Origin: Pseudoalteromonas distincta | GTDB lineage: Bacteria > Pseudomonadota > Gammaproteobacteria > Enterobacterales > Alteromonadaceae | Direction: 5' to 3' | DNA: 64,000 nucleotides | Assembly (NCBI RefSeq): GCF_000814675.1 | Contig: NZ_JWIG01000021.1 | Coordinates: forward strand, 186,001 to 250,000 | Position numbers and translations under genes: made by a program | Notes under the pieces: model-generated | Databases searched by the model: none | What the model saw: the letters and a program-made list of their open reading frames with translations, nothing else | What the model was told of the DNA's origin: nothing | Part shown: piece by piece, positions 8,624 to 18,710 of the stretch | Layout of the letters: every line of letters begins with the position of its first letter | How positions within the stretch are numbered: the first letter of the stretch is position 1

Positions 8624-10476
8624 TGGCCTATGCAAAGGCACTTTTAAGCCTATTAGCATTCCTTTGCACTTTTTGCTGTTTCGCAAACCCAGTAATAATA
8701 AAACACGATTTTAACTCTCAAAACATTAATAACCTGTATTACTCTTTTGAACCAACGTCGCTATTAAGTGCACAACAAAGCAGCCATATACAGTGGCAAA
8801 AAAACACAGGAAAACCCCTTAATTTAGGACTAGAGCAGCGCCCTGTATGGATAAAATTTAAAATAAAAAACACACTTAGTTATAATACTGAGCAAATATT
8901 GTCACTAAACAATCCTTTGCTAAACGACGTTCAAGTATATCAATTACATAACTCGCAATTACTTTCTTATACTCAAATTGGTGATGCCTACCCCTTATAT
9001 AAGCGCACAATTAAAAGTGAATCTTTATTAGTTAAACTGCTCAGCCCTGCAAATAGCGAAACGCTTATTATAATGAAAGTGGCGAATAGCTCAGGCTTGC
9101 GAGTCCCTTTAACATTGTGGCAACCAGAAGCTTATTTGGCACACAAAGGAAAACTCAATTTACTCTATGGCTTATTGATTGGTTTTATATTTTCTTTGGG
9201 TGTGAGTTGCATAGTTTTATATGGTTTTTCACGTAAAGGTTATTTTGTTTATGCTGGAGTTATATCTCTCACATTAGGCAGTGTATTAGCCTACCTTTGT
9301 GGTTTTGGCTTAAGGTACGTTCATCCTAATTTGCCTGCATTACAGCAAGTTATGATCCCTATATTACTTATGCTTATCACTTTAATGTTTTTGCCTTTGC
9401 AGAAGCAAGTTTGCCATCCAAGGCCCTCACTTCTGCTAACTATTCAAAAAGTTGTAGTTAACGCTTTAGCCATTTCGTTATTATTTATTTGGCTACTTCC
9501 AAACAACATAGTTTCATTATTTTGTTTAATCACTACTCCAATCGTTTTAGGCTTTTATATTGTAACTACGTTTATGTGCGTGCGTTTAGCGCCTTCTAAA
9601 CCAAACAAAGCACTATTACTTGTATTGGTTTTTTTCTTGGTGGTAATGCTTTATTTTACTGTTGCAGTAATGGGCCTATACGCCTTTGACAGAAGTACGC
9701 TCGCATTTGTATTTGCATGCTTTTTTGGTTGCACTTTTTGCTTATGCTACAGCGTAATGAAGTTATTTATTTTACAACGCGATGAAGAAGTGATTGCCCA
9801 ACAAACCTTGATTGCTGAAAACACAGCACAAGATACACTACTTAAAGAGCGCTTAAAATTACAAGAAAAAACTCGCCAAGAACTTGAATCTCAGGTGGAC
9901 GAGCGCACCTTTGAATTACAAGTGACGCTTAGAGAGCTTGAAGAAAAAAACCGCTCACTTGAGTTACTAAATACTGAAGACGCATTGACTGGAATAAAAA
10001 ACAGACGCTTTTTTGATAAAAAACTGGTAATGGAGCTTCGTCGCTCTCGTCGAGAACAAACGCCGCTTAGCATTGTTATGCTTGATATAGATCGATTTAA
10101 AAATATCAACGACACGTACGGCCATATCATTGGCGATCAAGTTATTAAAGCAGTGTCTGACCTTATAAAAGACCATTTAAAACGACCACTCGATGAAGTT
10201 GCCCGTTATGGCGGTGAAGAATTTGTTGTGCTATTACCTAATACCCCTAGTGAAGGCGCACAAGACATAGCTGAAAAAATACGAGCTGATATCTCAGTAA
10301 GTACAGTAACGGTTGCCAATAATGATATTCAATTTACTATTAGCGCTGGTGTATACACCAGCATTGCTGATGATGTTAGCAACCCTCAAATTTTTACTGA
10401 GTGCGCCGACAAAGCACTTTATTACGCAAAGCAGCATGGCCGTAATCAAGTAATCACTTTTCCATTACCACAGTAG
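8623..10476 (+). CDS. membrane diguanylate cyclase (7TMR-DISM, GGDEF)
   Basis: Predicted to make cyclic-di-GMP from two GTP at the inner membrane. The order is: signal peptide (residues 1-21), a periplasmic 7TMR-DISMED2-like sensing domain (about 25-170, with RPVWIKFKIKN), seven hydrophobic helices (about 180-385), a coiled coil (about 390-450), and a C-terminal GGDEF domain. The active-site loop is intact (RYGGEEFVVLLP). The product-inhibition I-site RxxD (RPLD) sits exactly five residues before it, so feedback control by c-di-GMP is likely. DALTGIKNRRFF and DIDRFKNINDTYGH are also canonical. It overlaps tatD by one base and is followed by hemB after 12 bases. Confidence 0.9.
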   Translation: MAYAKALLSLLAFLCTFCCFANPVIIKHDFNSQNINNLYYSFEPTSLLSAQQSSHIQWQKNTGKPLNLGLEQRPVWIKFKIKNTLSYNTEQILSLNNPLLNDVQVYQLHNSQLLSYTQIGDAYPLYKRTIKSESLLVKLLSPANSETLIIMKVANSSGLRVPLTLWQPEAYLAHKGKLNLLYGLLIGFIFSLGVSCIVLYGFSRKGYFVYAGVISLTLGSVLAYLCGFGLRYVHPNLPALQQVMIPILLMLITLMFLPLQKQVCHPRPSLLLTIQKVVVNALAISLLFIWLLPNNIVSLFCLITTPIVLGFYIVTTFMCVRLAPSKPNKALLLVLVFFLVVMLYFTVAVMGLYAFDRSTLAFVFACFFGCTFCLCYSVMKLFILQRDEEVIAQQTLIAENTAQDTLLKERLKLQEKTRQELESQVDERTFELQVTLRELEEKNRSLELLNTEDALTGIKNRRFFDKKLVMELRRSRREQTPLSIVMLDIDRFKNINDTYGHIIGDQVIKAVSDLIKDHLKRPLDEVARYGGEEFVVLLPNTPSEGAQDIAEKIRADISVSTVTVANNDIQFTISAGVYTSIADDVSNPQIFTECADKALYYAKQHGRNQVITFPLPQ

Positions 10477-11499
<1,023 letters not shown>

Positions 11500-11507
11500 T
11501 TTTCTAT

Positions 11508-11533
11508 TAAAAGGCGGTCAAACCGCCTTTTAT
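11508..11533 (+). terminator. intrinsic terminator after hemB
   Basis: A perfect stem AAAGGCGG/CCGCCTTT with a short TCAAA loop is followed by TTATTT, ten bases after the hemB stop. It closes the ubiE-to-hemB gene run. Confidence 0.9.
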
Positions 11534-11626
11534 TTACATTCGTTTACATCTTTGTATTATTTCCGTCATATTTATTCTCTAAACTGGTGTCCCATTTTGG
11601 GATTAATACACGGGAATAATAAAAAA

Positions 11627-14353
11627 ATGTTTAAAACAAAAATAACACCACTCGCACTTGTTATAGCAAGTCTCAGTGCACCAGCATCCGCTGATCTAAT
11701 CATTTCAGAATATATAGAGGGAAGCAGTAATAATAAAGCAATCGAGCTTTATAATAATGCTGATACGGAGCTTTCTCTTGAAGGGTATACACTTAGCTTG
11801 TATTCAAATGGTAAAAGTGAAGTAGGTAATTCTGTAGACCTTACAGGAACACTTGCTGCTAATTCTACTATTGTAATTGTCAATCCGAGCTCATCTGATG
11901 ATTTAAAAGCCAAAGCCGATTTGGAAAACAGCGTTACTGGGTTTAATGGTGACGATACTCTAATACTAACTAAAAACGGTAATATCGTAGATAGCTTTGG
12001 TCAATACGAAGTACAAGCAACATGGGAAGGAAACGGTGTTTCCGCAAAAAACCAAACTCTTCGCCGTAAAGATGCTATTACCAGTGGTCGTACAGATGCA
12101 ACCACAACTTTTGATCCAAGTGTAGAGTGGGATAGCTTTGAAATTGATGCATTCGATGGATTAGGTTCACATGCAGGTAATGGTGGAACAACACCTGAAC
12201 CAATTCCAGAACCAGAGCCACTTGAACCACTTGTTTGTGGTGCAGAAAAAACACTAATAAATGCTATTCAAGGTGATGGCTCTGCTAGCCCACTTGTAGG
12301 TACATTAGTAGAACTTGAAGGTGTTGTAAGCGCCGATTTTCAAGGTGATGAACAATTAAAAGGCTTTTTTGTTAACTCACTGGCTGCTGATATAGATGCA
12401 GACCCACTTACCTCTGAAGGTGTATTTGTATATTTTGCAGATACTGACGTGAATGTAGGCGACCATGTACGTGTACAAGGTACTGTTGAAGAATATTTTG
12501 ATGCAACACAAATTGGCAGTGTTAGCCAAGTTGCGGTGTGTGGCACTGGTTTAGCTGCAGCAGCTACAAAAATCACTTTACCTTTAGCTAATACAACTGA
12601 TTTAGAAGCTTTTGAAGGTATGTTAGTCACATTAGAGCAACCATTAGTAGTGACTAATAACTTTGGTCTTGGTCGATATGGTGAAGTTGAATTAGCAACA
12701 GAGCGCTTGTACCAAGGTACCCAGGTTGCGTTACCTGGCGATGCTGCTAATGCAGTTGAAACTGAAAATCTACTTAAAAAGATTTTAATAGATGATGGCT
12801 CTACAGTACAAAACTTAGACCCTACAGCTTATCCAACTCCAGGCTTATCGGCAGAAAATACTTTACGAACTGGCGATACTGTTAATACTGTTACAGGGGC
12901 ACTTGCTTATAGCTTCGGTCTTTACCGAATTCACCCAACTTTAGCGCCTTCGTTTATTGCAACAAATGCACGTGAAGATGCGCCTGAACTTAATGCTGAA
13001 GCAGATTTACGTGTAGCTAGCTTTAACGTACTTAATTACTTCAATGGTGATGGCCAAGGCGGAGGGTTCCCTACATCTCGAGGTGCAGATACTGAAGCTG
13101 AATTTATTCGTCAAGAAGCTAAAATTGTAAGTGCTATTAGCGCTATTGAGGCCGATGTTGTTGGTTTAATGGAAATTGAGAATGATGGCTTTGGCGAATT
13201 TAGTGCAATTGCTAGCTTAGTAGATGCATTAAATGATGCAGATAGTGCTAACAACTATGCATTTGTTGATTTTAACGTAGATCAAATTGGTACCGATGCA
13301 ATTACTACCGCACTTATCTATCGTGCTAACAAAGTCGAAGAAGTAGGCACTGCTGCCATTACAACTGAGGCTCCATTTGATTTTAGTAACCGTGCTCCAA
13401 TTGCACAAAGCTTTAAATCAATAGAAACTGATGAAGTATTTACTGTTGCTGTGTCACATCTTAAATCTAAAAGCTGTGGTAGTGCTTCTGGAAATAATGC
13501 AGATTTAGGTGATGGCCAAGGCTGTTGGAATGAAATACGCACGCAAGGTGCTAATGCATTCGCAGATTGGCTTGATAGCAAACCAACAGGTGTTGATGAC
13601 GAAGATACTATTTTAGTCGGCGATATGAATGCTTACGCAATGGAAGATCCAATACGTGCATTTGCTGATAAAGGCTACAAAAATGTAGTTGCTGAAATTG
13701 ATGGTGATACACTTGGTTATTCTTATAGCTTTTCTGGTCGTGCAGGAAGTTTAGACCATGCAGTAGCCACACAATCATTACTTAGCAAAGTTGTCGCTGC
13801 AACAGATTGGCATATCAACGCAGATGAACCTATTTCACTTGATTACAATGTAGAGTTTAAAAGCGAAGGTCAACAATCTAGCTTGTACTCTGAAAGTGCA
13901 TACCGTGCATCAGACCATGACCCTGTGATCATTGATATTAAATCTGAAATTACTTTAACGCCTGAAGAGCAGACGCCTGTAATTGCAGCTGATCAAGTTT
14001 TTGCAATTGATGAAAACAGCCCAATTGGTACAATTATCGGCACGCTCGATTTTAGTGATCCAAATGCCGATGAATCACCTGTTGTTAAATTTATTACATC
14101 TGATAATGACAGCGTTTCTATTAACAATGAGGGGCAGTTAATTGTTGCTGGAGAGATTGATTACGAATTCGAAAATCGTATTACTTTAACAGTACAAGCT
14201 CAAGATAGTGCTGGTAACTTATCAAACATTGAAAAAGTAGCCGTTAAGGTAAATAACTTACGCTCAGATGATGACAATGATGCAGGTTCATTACTATGGT
14301 TATCACTTCTTTTAGCACCACTATCAATAGTGCGTCGATTTAAAAAGAAATAA
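11627..14353 (+). CDS. extracellular nuclease of ExeM type with GlyGly-CTERM
   Basis: Predicted surface or secreted DNase of 908 residues. Domain order: signal peptide (about 1-22), lamin-tail domain (LIISEYIEGSSNNKAIELYN), an OB-fold-like domain (about 200-310), an endonuclease/exonuclease/phosphatase domain (about 450-770), a cadherin-like repeat (DENSPIGTIIGTLDFSD), then a C-terminal sorting signal. The catalytic EEP motifs are visible: SFNVLNYF, GLMEIEN, GDMNAY and SDHDPVI. The end, a Gly-Ser turn, hydrophobic helix and RRFKKK, fits GlyGly-CTERM signals cut by rhombosortase in type II secretion hosts. The ATG at 11627 is the start because a signal peptide follows directly; in-frame upstream codons from a TTG at 11552 are not used. 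In Shewanella, ExeM degrades extracellular DNA in biofilms; the same role here is inference. Confidence 0.9.
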   Translation: MFKTKITPLALVIASLSAPASADLIISEYIEGSSNNKAIELYNNADTELSLEGYTLSLYSNGKSEVGNSVDLTGTLAANSTIVIVNPSSSDDLKAKADLENSVTGFNGDDTLILTKNGNIVDSFGQYEVQATWEGNGVSAKNQTLRRKDAITSGRTDATTTFDPSVEWDSFEIDAFDGLGSHAGNGGTTPEPIPEPEPLEPLVCGAEKTLINAIQGDGSASPLVGTLVELEGVVSADFQGDEQLKGFFVNSLAADIDADPLTSEGVFVYFADTDVNVGDHVRVQGTVEEYFDATQIGSVSQVAVCGTGLAAAATKITLPLANTTDLEAFEGMLVTLEQPLVVTNNFGLGRYGEVELATERLYQGTQVALPGDAANAVETENLLKKILIDDGSTVQNLDPTAYPTPGLSAENTLRTGDTVNTVTGALAYSFGLYRIHPTLAPSFIATNAREDAPELNAEADLRVASFNVLNYFNGDGQGGGFPTSRGADTEAEFIRQEAKIVSAISAIEADVVGLMEIENDGFGEFSAIASLVDALNDADSANNYAFVDFNVDQIGTDAITTALIYRANKVEEVGTAAITTEAPFDFSNRAPIAQSFKSIETDEVFTVAVSHLKSKSCGSASGNNADLGDGQGCWNEIRTQGANAFADWLDSKPTGVDDEDTILVGDMNAYAMEDPIRAFADKGYKNVVAEIDGDTLGYSYSFSGRAGSLDHAVATQSLLSKVVAATDWHINADEPISLDYNVEFKSEGQQSSLYSESAYRASDHDPVIIDIKSEITLTPEEQTPVIAADQVFAIDENSPIGTIIGTLDFSDPNADESPVVKFITSDNDSVSINNEGQLIVAGEIDYEFENRITLTVQAQDSAGNLSNIEKVAVKVNNLRSDDDNDAGSLLWLSLLLAPLSIVRRFKKK

Positions 14354-14373
14354 TTAAGTAAAATCTAAACATA

Positions 14374-14404
14374 TAAAAAGCCGCTTTTGCGGCTTTTTTT
14401 ATTT
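14374..14404 (+). terminator. intrinsic terminator after exeM-like gene
   Basis: The hairpin AAAAAGCCGC-TTTT-GCGGCTTTTT followed by a T-run lies about 20 bases beyond the nuclease stop codon. The A-run on the other side means it could also act on the opposite strand. Confidence 0.9.
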
Positions 14405-14684
14405 TATACAAATGTAATTCAGACAAGCTTCATTAAACTCCCCGTAATATGTTCATACGATTAGTGAGTCTTCTAGTAATTAATCAGTAACAACTACATA
14501 AGATTGAGTGAATTTTACACAGCAAAAACCTCAGTGAGTTACGTATATTGGTTTTTCCTATTGAAAAATATGAACTTTTATAAAGGTTCACATTTTGCTT
14601 TAAGTAAATTAGAAGATACTTACAAAACAAATCAATATTTACCCTAAACGTAAAAATAAGTCGTGTTTTTATAAAGGAATGAGA

Positions 14685-16304
14685 ATGAAACAACTAACCC
14701 AAAACTTGCCTAAATGGCAAAAAAAGTCAGCACCACTACTGGGTCTACTTATTATTTTTTCGACTTGGGGCAATAGCAACCAAGCGATTGCTGCAACTGT
14801 TGATGTAGCAATTCCACAAAGTAGCTTATTTGATGTAATTAGCGCTCGCGCTAAAAAGTTAGCAAGCGAAGAATATGTGGCACCTAAAAACATCGAGCTT
14901 GAAGCGCTAAATAATATTGATTATCAAGACTACCGTTCAATTCGATTTAAAAAAGACAAAGCGGTGTGGAAAGATGAAGGCCTGTACGAGCTGCAATTAT
15001 TCCACCCTGGTTTTTTATATAAAACACCCGTAACAATAAATACTGTTGATAGCGACTCTAAACGTAGCCGCTTACCTTTCAGCACCGAATTTTACCAATA
15101 CGATGGCACTGCTGCACCACTACAAGAAGAAATAGCTAAAAGTGTGGCGGGCACTCAACTAGGCCATGCTGGATTTCGCTTACATTACCCATTAAATACT
15201 AACGAGTATAAAGACGAAGTAATGGTATTTCAGGGAGCATCGTATTTTAGAGTCGTTGGCCCTCAACAAGTTTATGGCTTATCAGCAAGAGGCCTTGCCA
15301 TTGATACTGCTGAGAATTCGGGTGAAGAATTTCCAATGTTCAAAGAGTTTTGGTTAGTTAAACCAAAGCCAGAGCAAACACAAATCACCATTTTTGCAAT
15401 GTTGGATAGTCCATCTATTTCTGGTGCGTACAAATTTAGCGTCGACCCTACAACTAATATGCTAGTTGATGTTGATATGCAGATTTTTGCGCGTAAAGAT
15501 ATTAAAAAACTAGGTGTAGCACCATTAACGAGTATGTTTTATCACGGCGAAAACAGCACCAAATTTTTTGATGACTATCGCCCTGAAGTTCATGACTCGG
15601 ATGGCCTATTAACTCAATCTGCTGATGACAAGTGGGTATGGCGTCCTCTTAACAACCCATCACAACTCAGCGTTACTTCATTTTCGTACAATAACCCAAA
15701 AGGTTTTGGGTTAGCTCAACGAGACCGAGACTTTAATAACTATCTAGACACAGAAGCACATTACCACGACCGCCCTAGCCTATGGATTGAACCACAAGGT
15801 GAGTGGGGGAATGGTCGTGTAGAGCTTGTAGAAATACCGACTGATACAGAAACTAACGACAATATCGTAAGTTACTGGGTACCAGAAAAACCAATGAAGG
15901 CCGGAGATTCATTAAAATTAAGCTACAAAATGACCACCTTTAATTCAGTTTTAACTCAGCACGAGAAAGCACGTGTACTACGTACAAGAATTGGTAGCGC
16001 CGCTTTACCAGGTGAGGACAACCCACCACCAAAAAGCCACCGCCAATTTACTGTTGATTTTACTGGATCAGAAATAAATCAACTGTCTAAACAGTTAAAA
16101 CTAGATGCCGACATTCAACTTACAACAGGCGAAGTAACCGACGTGAATGTACAAAAACTTCCGGATTCACGTGGATGGCGTGTAGCCTTTAAAATTGCAC
16201 CACAGGACGATCAACCCGTTGATATGCGTTTATCGTTAAAACTACGTGACAAAGAAATTAGCGAGGTATGGAGCTATGTTTGGTACCCAAATGACATCAA
16301 GTAA
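14685..16304 (+). CDS. opgG: glucans biosynthesis protein OpgG (MdoG)
   Basis: Periplasmic protein of osmoregulated periplasmic glucan (OPG) synthesis, where it is needed to build or branch the beta-glucan backbone as OpgH extrudes it. A long signal peptide ends near AIA-ATVD (about residue 37). The mature protein is collinear with MdoG: FDVISARAKKLASEEYV, YRSIRFKKDKAVWKDEG, GLAIDTAENSGEEFPMFKEFW and the conserved QRDRDFNNYLDTEAHYHDR. I place the start at the ATG at 14685, six bases after AAAGGA. The ATG at 14679 abuts that ribosome binding site. The length of 539 is normal. opgH follows after 19 bases. Confidence 0.95.
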   Translation: MKQLTQNLPKWQKKSAPLLGLLIIFSTWGNSNQAIAATVDVAIPQSSLFDVISARAKKLASEEYVAPKNIELEALNNIDYQDYRSIRFKKDKAVWKDEGLYELQLFHPGFLYKTPVTINTVDSDSKRSRLPFSTEFYQYDGTAAPLQEEIAKSVAGTQLGHAGFRLHYPLNTNEYKDEVMVFQGASYFRVVGPQQVYGLSARGLAIDTAENSGEEFPMFKEFWLVKPKPEQTQITIFAMLDSPSISGAYKFSVDPTTNMLVDVDMQIFARKDIKKLGVAPLTSMFYHGENSTKFFDDYRPEVHDSDGLLTQSADDKWVWRPLNNPSQLSVTSFSYNNPKGFGLAQRDRDFNNYLDTEAHYHDRPSLWIEPQGEWGNGRVELVEIPTDTETNDNIVSYWVPEKPMKAGDSLKLSYKMTTFNSVLTQHEKARVLRTRIGSAALPGEDNPPPKSHRQFTVDFTGSEINQLSKQLKLDADIQLTTGEVTDVNVQKLPDSRGWRVAFKIAPQDDQPVDMRLSLKLRDKEISEVWSYVWYPNDIK

Positions 16305-16323
16305 TAAAGGTAGGGGCACTCCA

Positions 16324-18237
16324 ATGCCATTCAAAACACTAAGAGTATGGCTATTTGCCATTGCGGCACTTGGCACATCTGGCTACGGCATATCTATTAT
16401 GTTTGAGATTTTAAGCTCAAACGGTATGACATTACTTGAGTATGCCCTTTTAGTATTATTCTCAATCACATTTGCTTGGATTGTAACGGCTTTTTGTAGT
16501 GGCACAATCGGCTTTGTACTACAGTTGTTTCGAATTGACCCGCTTACGTTAAAACGTATTAAACCAATTAAGTTCAATAACGAGGCAATTAACGCTCAGA
16601 AAACCGCCGTTGTAATGCCTATTTATAACGAAGATACCCACCGTGTTATCGCGGGCTTTGAAGTAAGTCTACAATCGTTAAAAGAAACTGGTCAGCTTGA
16701 TAATTTTGATTTTTATTTATTAAGCGATACACAAGACCCTCAAATAGTTAAAAACGAGCTAAGTGCATGGCATGCATTGTGCGAACGTTTAGGGGATACA
16801 GCAAAGCATGTTTTTTATCGTCGTCGCGAAGATAACAAACACCGCAAAGTAGGTAACCTAACCGACTTTTGTGAGCGCTGGGGAAGTAATTATGACCATA
16901 TGATTGTGCTTGATGCAGATAGCGTAATGACCGGTAAATGTATGTTAGAACTTACTACAAGCATGCTAAACAACCCACAAGCAGGCCTGATCCAAACGAT
17001 TCCAATCCCTGTTCGTCAAGATACCTTTTTTGGTCGTTTTTTACAGTTTGCATCAGTGCTATATAGCCCAATGCTCGCTACTGGCTCAGCATTTTGGCAA
17101 ACAGATAAAGCCAACTACTGGGGTCATAATGCAATCATTAGAGTTGAAGCATTTATAACGTGCTGTGGCTTGCCAACACTCAAAGGTAACGCACCCTTTG
17201 GCGGTGAGATTTTAAGTCATGACTTTGTAGAAGCATCACTACTTCATAGTGCAGGTTGGGATGTACTATTACTATCAGATATTGAAGGCAGCTACGAAGA
17301 AGTACCAAGTAATATTCTCGATTATGCTGTACGCGATAGACGCTGGGTACAGGGTAATATTCAGCACTTAGGTTTACTATCGTCATCTAAATTAAAATTA
17401 ATGAGTAAGCTGCACTTTCTATTAGGTGCAACAGCCTATATTTCATCACTAATTTGGCTCTCAATGCTAGCGCTAAGTACTATTGATGCAGTAACGCGCG
17501 CATTAAATAGTGATGTGTACTTTAATCGTGTTTATCAATTATTTCCTACATGGCAAATAGCTAAAACCGATCTTATTGATTCACTCTTGTATTTAACTAT
17601 TGTTATTTTATTAATGCCTAAATTAATGGGCGTAATAGTCACCCTAATACATAGAAACAAACGCTTTGGTGGTTCAATTAAGCTCATACTAGGTTCAATC
17701 ATTGAAACCGTATTTGCTATTATTGTTGCGCCATTAATGATGGTATTTCATGCTTACTTTGTACTTTGCGTATTTTTAGGTAAAAAAGTGAAGTGGGATG
17801 CACAACCGCGCGAAGGTCGTATGGTTCCGTGGAAAGAAGCGTTTGGTTATACGTTATTCTCTACTATTGTGGCTATAGCATGGGGTAGCACAGCCTACTA
17901 CTTCACACCTGTATTCTTTTGGTGGCTATCACCTATATTATTAGGCTTAGTATTAGGTGCTCCAATTATCCGTTATACCAGTAGTATCAAACTCGGCGTA
18001 CAGCTAAGAAAGTTAGGTATATTTATTTGCCCTAGTGAAGTTGATAACGACTCAACTCTAGAGGCGCTTAAAGTACATCTAAAAGAGATTTCCGTGCCAG
18101 AGGAAGGAACTTACCCACAAACAATTCCGGCACTGCCACAAGAGCATATGGTATCAATGCCTATACAATCTTTTAAAAAGCCACGCAGGCTAAAGATGAA
18201 AGCGCTAAAAGCTAAGGCTATAAAAAAGTTTAATTAG
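16324..18237 (+). CDS. opgH: glucans glucosyltransferase OpgH (MdoH), short form
   Basis: Inner-membrane processive family-2 glucosyltransferase that makes the linear beta-glucan backbone from UDP-glucose. The cytoplasmic domain shows VVMPIYNED, LDADSVM (DxD), HDFVEA and the RDRRWVQGN segment corresponding to Q/RxxRW. Membrane helices lie before (two) and after (about five to six) it. The ATG at 16324 has GTAGGGG nine bases upstream. Longer in-frame starts (16246, 16291) overlap opgG and lack a ribosome binding site. At 637 residues it is about 200 shorter than the E. coli protein (847) and lacks the long cytoplasmic N-terminus that in E. coli binds FtsZ. This resembles the compact Xanthomonas HrpM type. 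Confidence 0.94.
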   Translation: MPFKTLRVWLFAIAALGTSGYGISIMFEILSSNGMTLLEYALLVLFSITFAWIVTAFCSGTIGFVLQLFRIDPLTLKRIKPIKFNNEAINAQKTAVVMPIYNEDTHRVIAGFEVSLQSLKETGQLDNFDFYLLSDTQDPQIVKNELSAWHALCERLGDTAKHVFYRRREDNKHRKVGNLTDFCERWGSNYDHMIVLDADSVMTGKCMLELTTSMLNNPQAGLIQTIPIPVRQDTFFGRFLQFASVLYSPMLATGSAFWQTDKANYWGHNAIIRVEAFITCCGLPTLKGNAPFGGEILSHDFVEASLLHSAGWDVLLLSDIEGSYEEVPSNILDYAVRDRRWVQGNIQHLGLLSSSKLKLMSKLHFLLGATAYISSLIWLSMLALSTIDAVTRALNSDVYFNRVYQLFPTWQIAKTDLIDSLLYLTIVILLMPKLMGVIVTLIHRNKRFGGSIKLILGSIIETVFAIIVAPLMMVFHAYFVLCVFLGKKVKWDAQPREGRMVPWKEAFGYTLFSTIVAIAWGSTAYYFTPVFFWWLSPILLGLVLGAPIIRYTSSIKLGVQLRKLGIFICPSEVDNDSTLEALKVHLKEISVPEEGTYPQTIPALPQEHMVSMPIQSFKKPRRLKMKALKAKAIKKFN

Positions 18238-18255
18238 CGCGTTATAAAATAAAAA

Positions 18256-18288
18256 CAAAAAAGGAGCAATTAATTGCTCCTTTTTTTA
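18256..18288 (+). terminator. intrinsic terminator after opgH
   Basis: AAAAAAGGAGCAAT and ATTGCTCCTTTTTTT form a long perfect stem with a T-run, starting about 20 bases after the opgH stop. It is symmetric and probably works in both directions. Confidence 0.92.
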
Positions 18289-18301
18289 TCTAAATTAAAA
18301 A

Positions 18302-18567
18302 TCACGCGCTGCATTTACCGCTAATTTTTTCTATTTTTCTAGCTAACTTATTACAGTACATTTTAGAAATAGCTGATTGCGTTTCATCACCGAGTTGCCA
18401 GTTATAAAAATGAAAAACCTTACCATTCTCCAGTTCTACTTTAAAATAGTGAAAAGAAAAAACGAGCTAAATGATACAACAGTAATTTCCTCACTATTGA
18501 TATAACGCTCTGTGCATATACGTGTATAGCAAATCCCTGCTTTGTAACAATATAAATAAATTGCTCT
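18302..18567 (-). pseudogene. frameshifted remnant of a small unknown protein gene
   Basis: Two adjacent minus-strand frames read like one protein split by a frameshift. The 5' part (about 18567-18460) reads YKAGICYTRICTERYIN, then SEEITVVSFSSF. The 3' part (about 18455-18302) reads HYFKVELENGKVFHFYNW, then QLGDETQSAISKMYCNKLAR, and ends ISGKCSA-stop. The switch falls at a run of A/T (GAAAAGAAAAAACG on the plus strand, about 18450-18462), a typical slippage site. The 5' frame is bounded by a stop at 18568-18570 and has no good start codon, so the N-terminus is missing too. The composition looks coding, but I do not recognise the family. A sequencing error at the homopolymer is the main alternative for the frameshift, but it would not restore the lost start. 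Confidence 0.45.
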
Positions 18568-18662
18568 CTAGTACCTTTTTATTAATTAAAAATATAGGAC
18601 TAATTAATAATAAAGAGCAGTTATAAAAAACTATAAAAAAATAAAACCAAATTATAGGCAAT

Positions 18663-18692
18663 AAAAAACCCGCATCATGTGCGGGTTTTTTT
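18663..18692 (-). terminator. intrinsic terminator after fusA
   Basis: AAACCCGCA and TGCGGGTTT around the loop TCATG, with A/T-runs on both sides, lies about 20 bases past the fusA stop on the minus strand. Confidence 0.9.
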
Positions 18693-18710
18693 AAAGAGTT
18701 AAAGAGCTAA

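Noticed and set aside
11552..11626. 25-codon upstream extension of the nuclease gene
   Set aside because: It begins with TTG, overlaps the promoter region and would put the signal peptide inside the protein.
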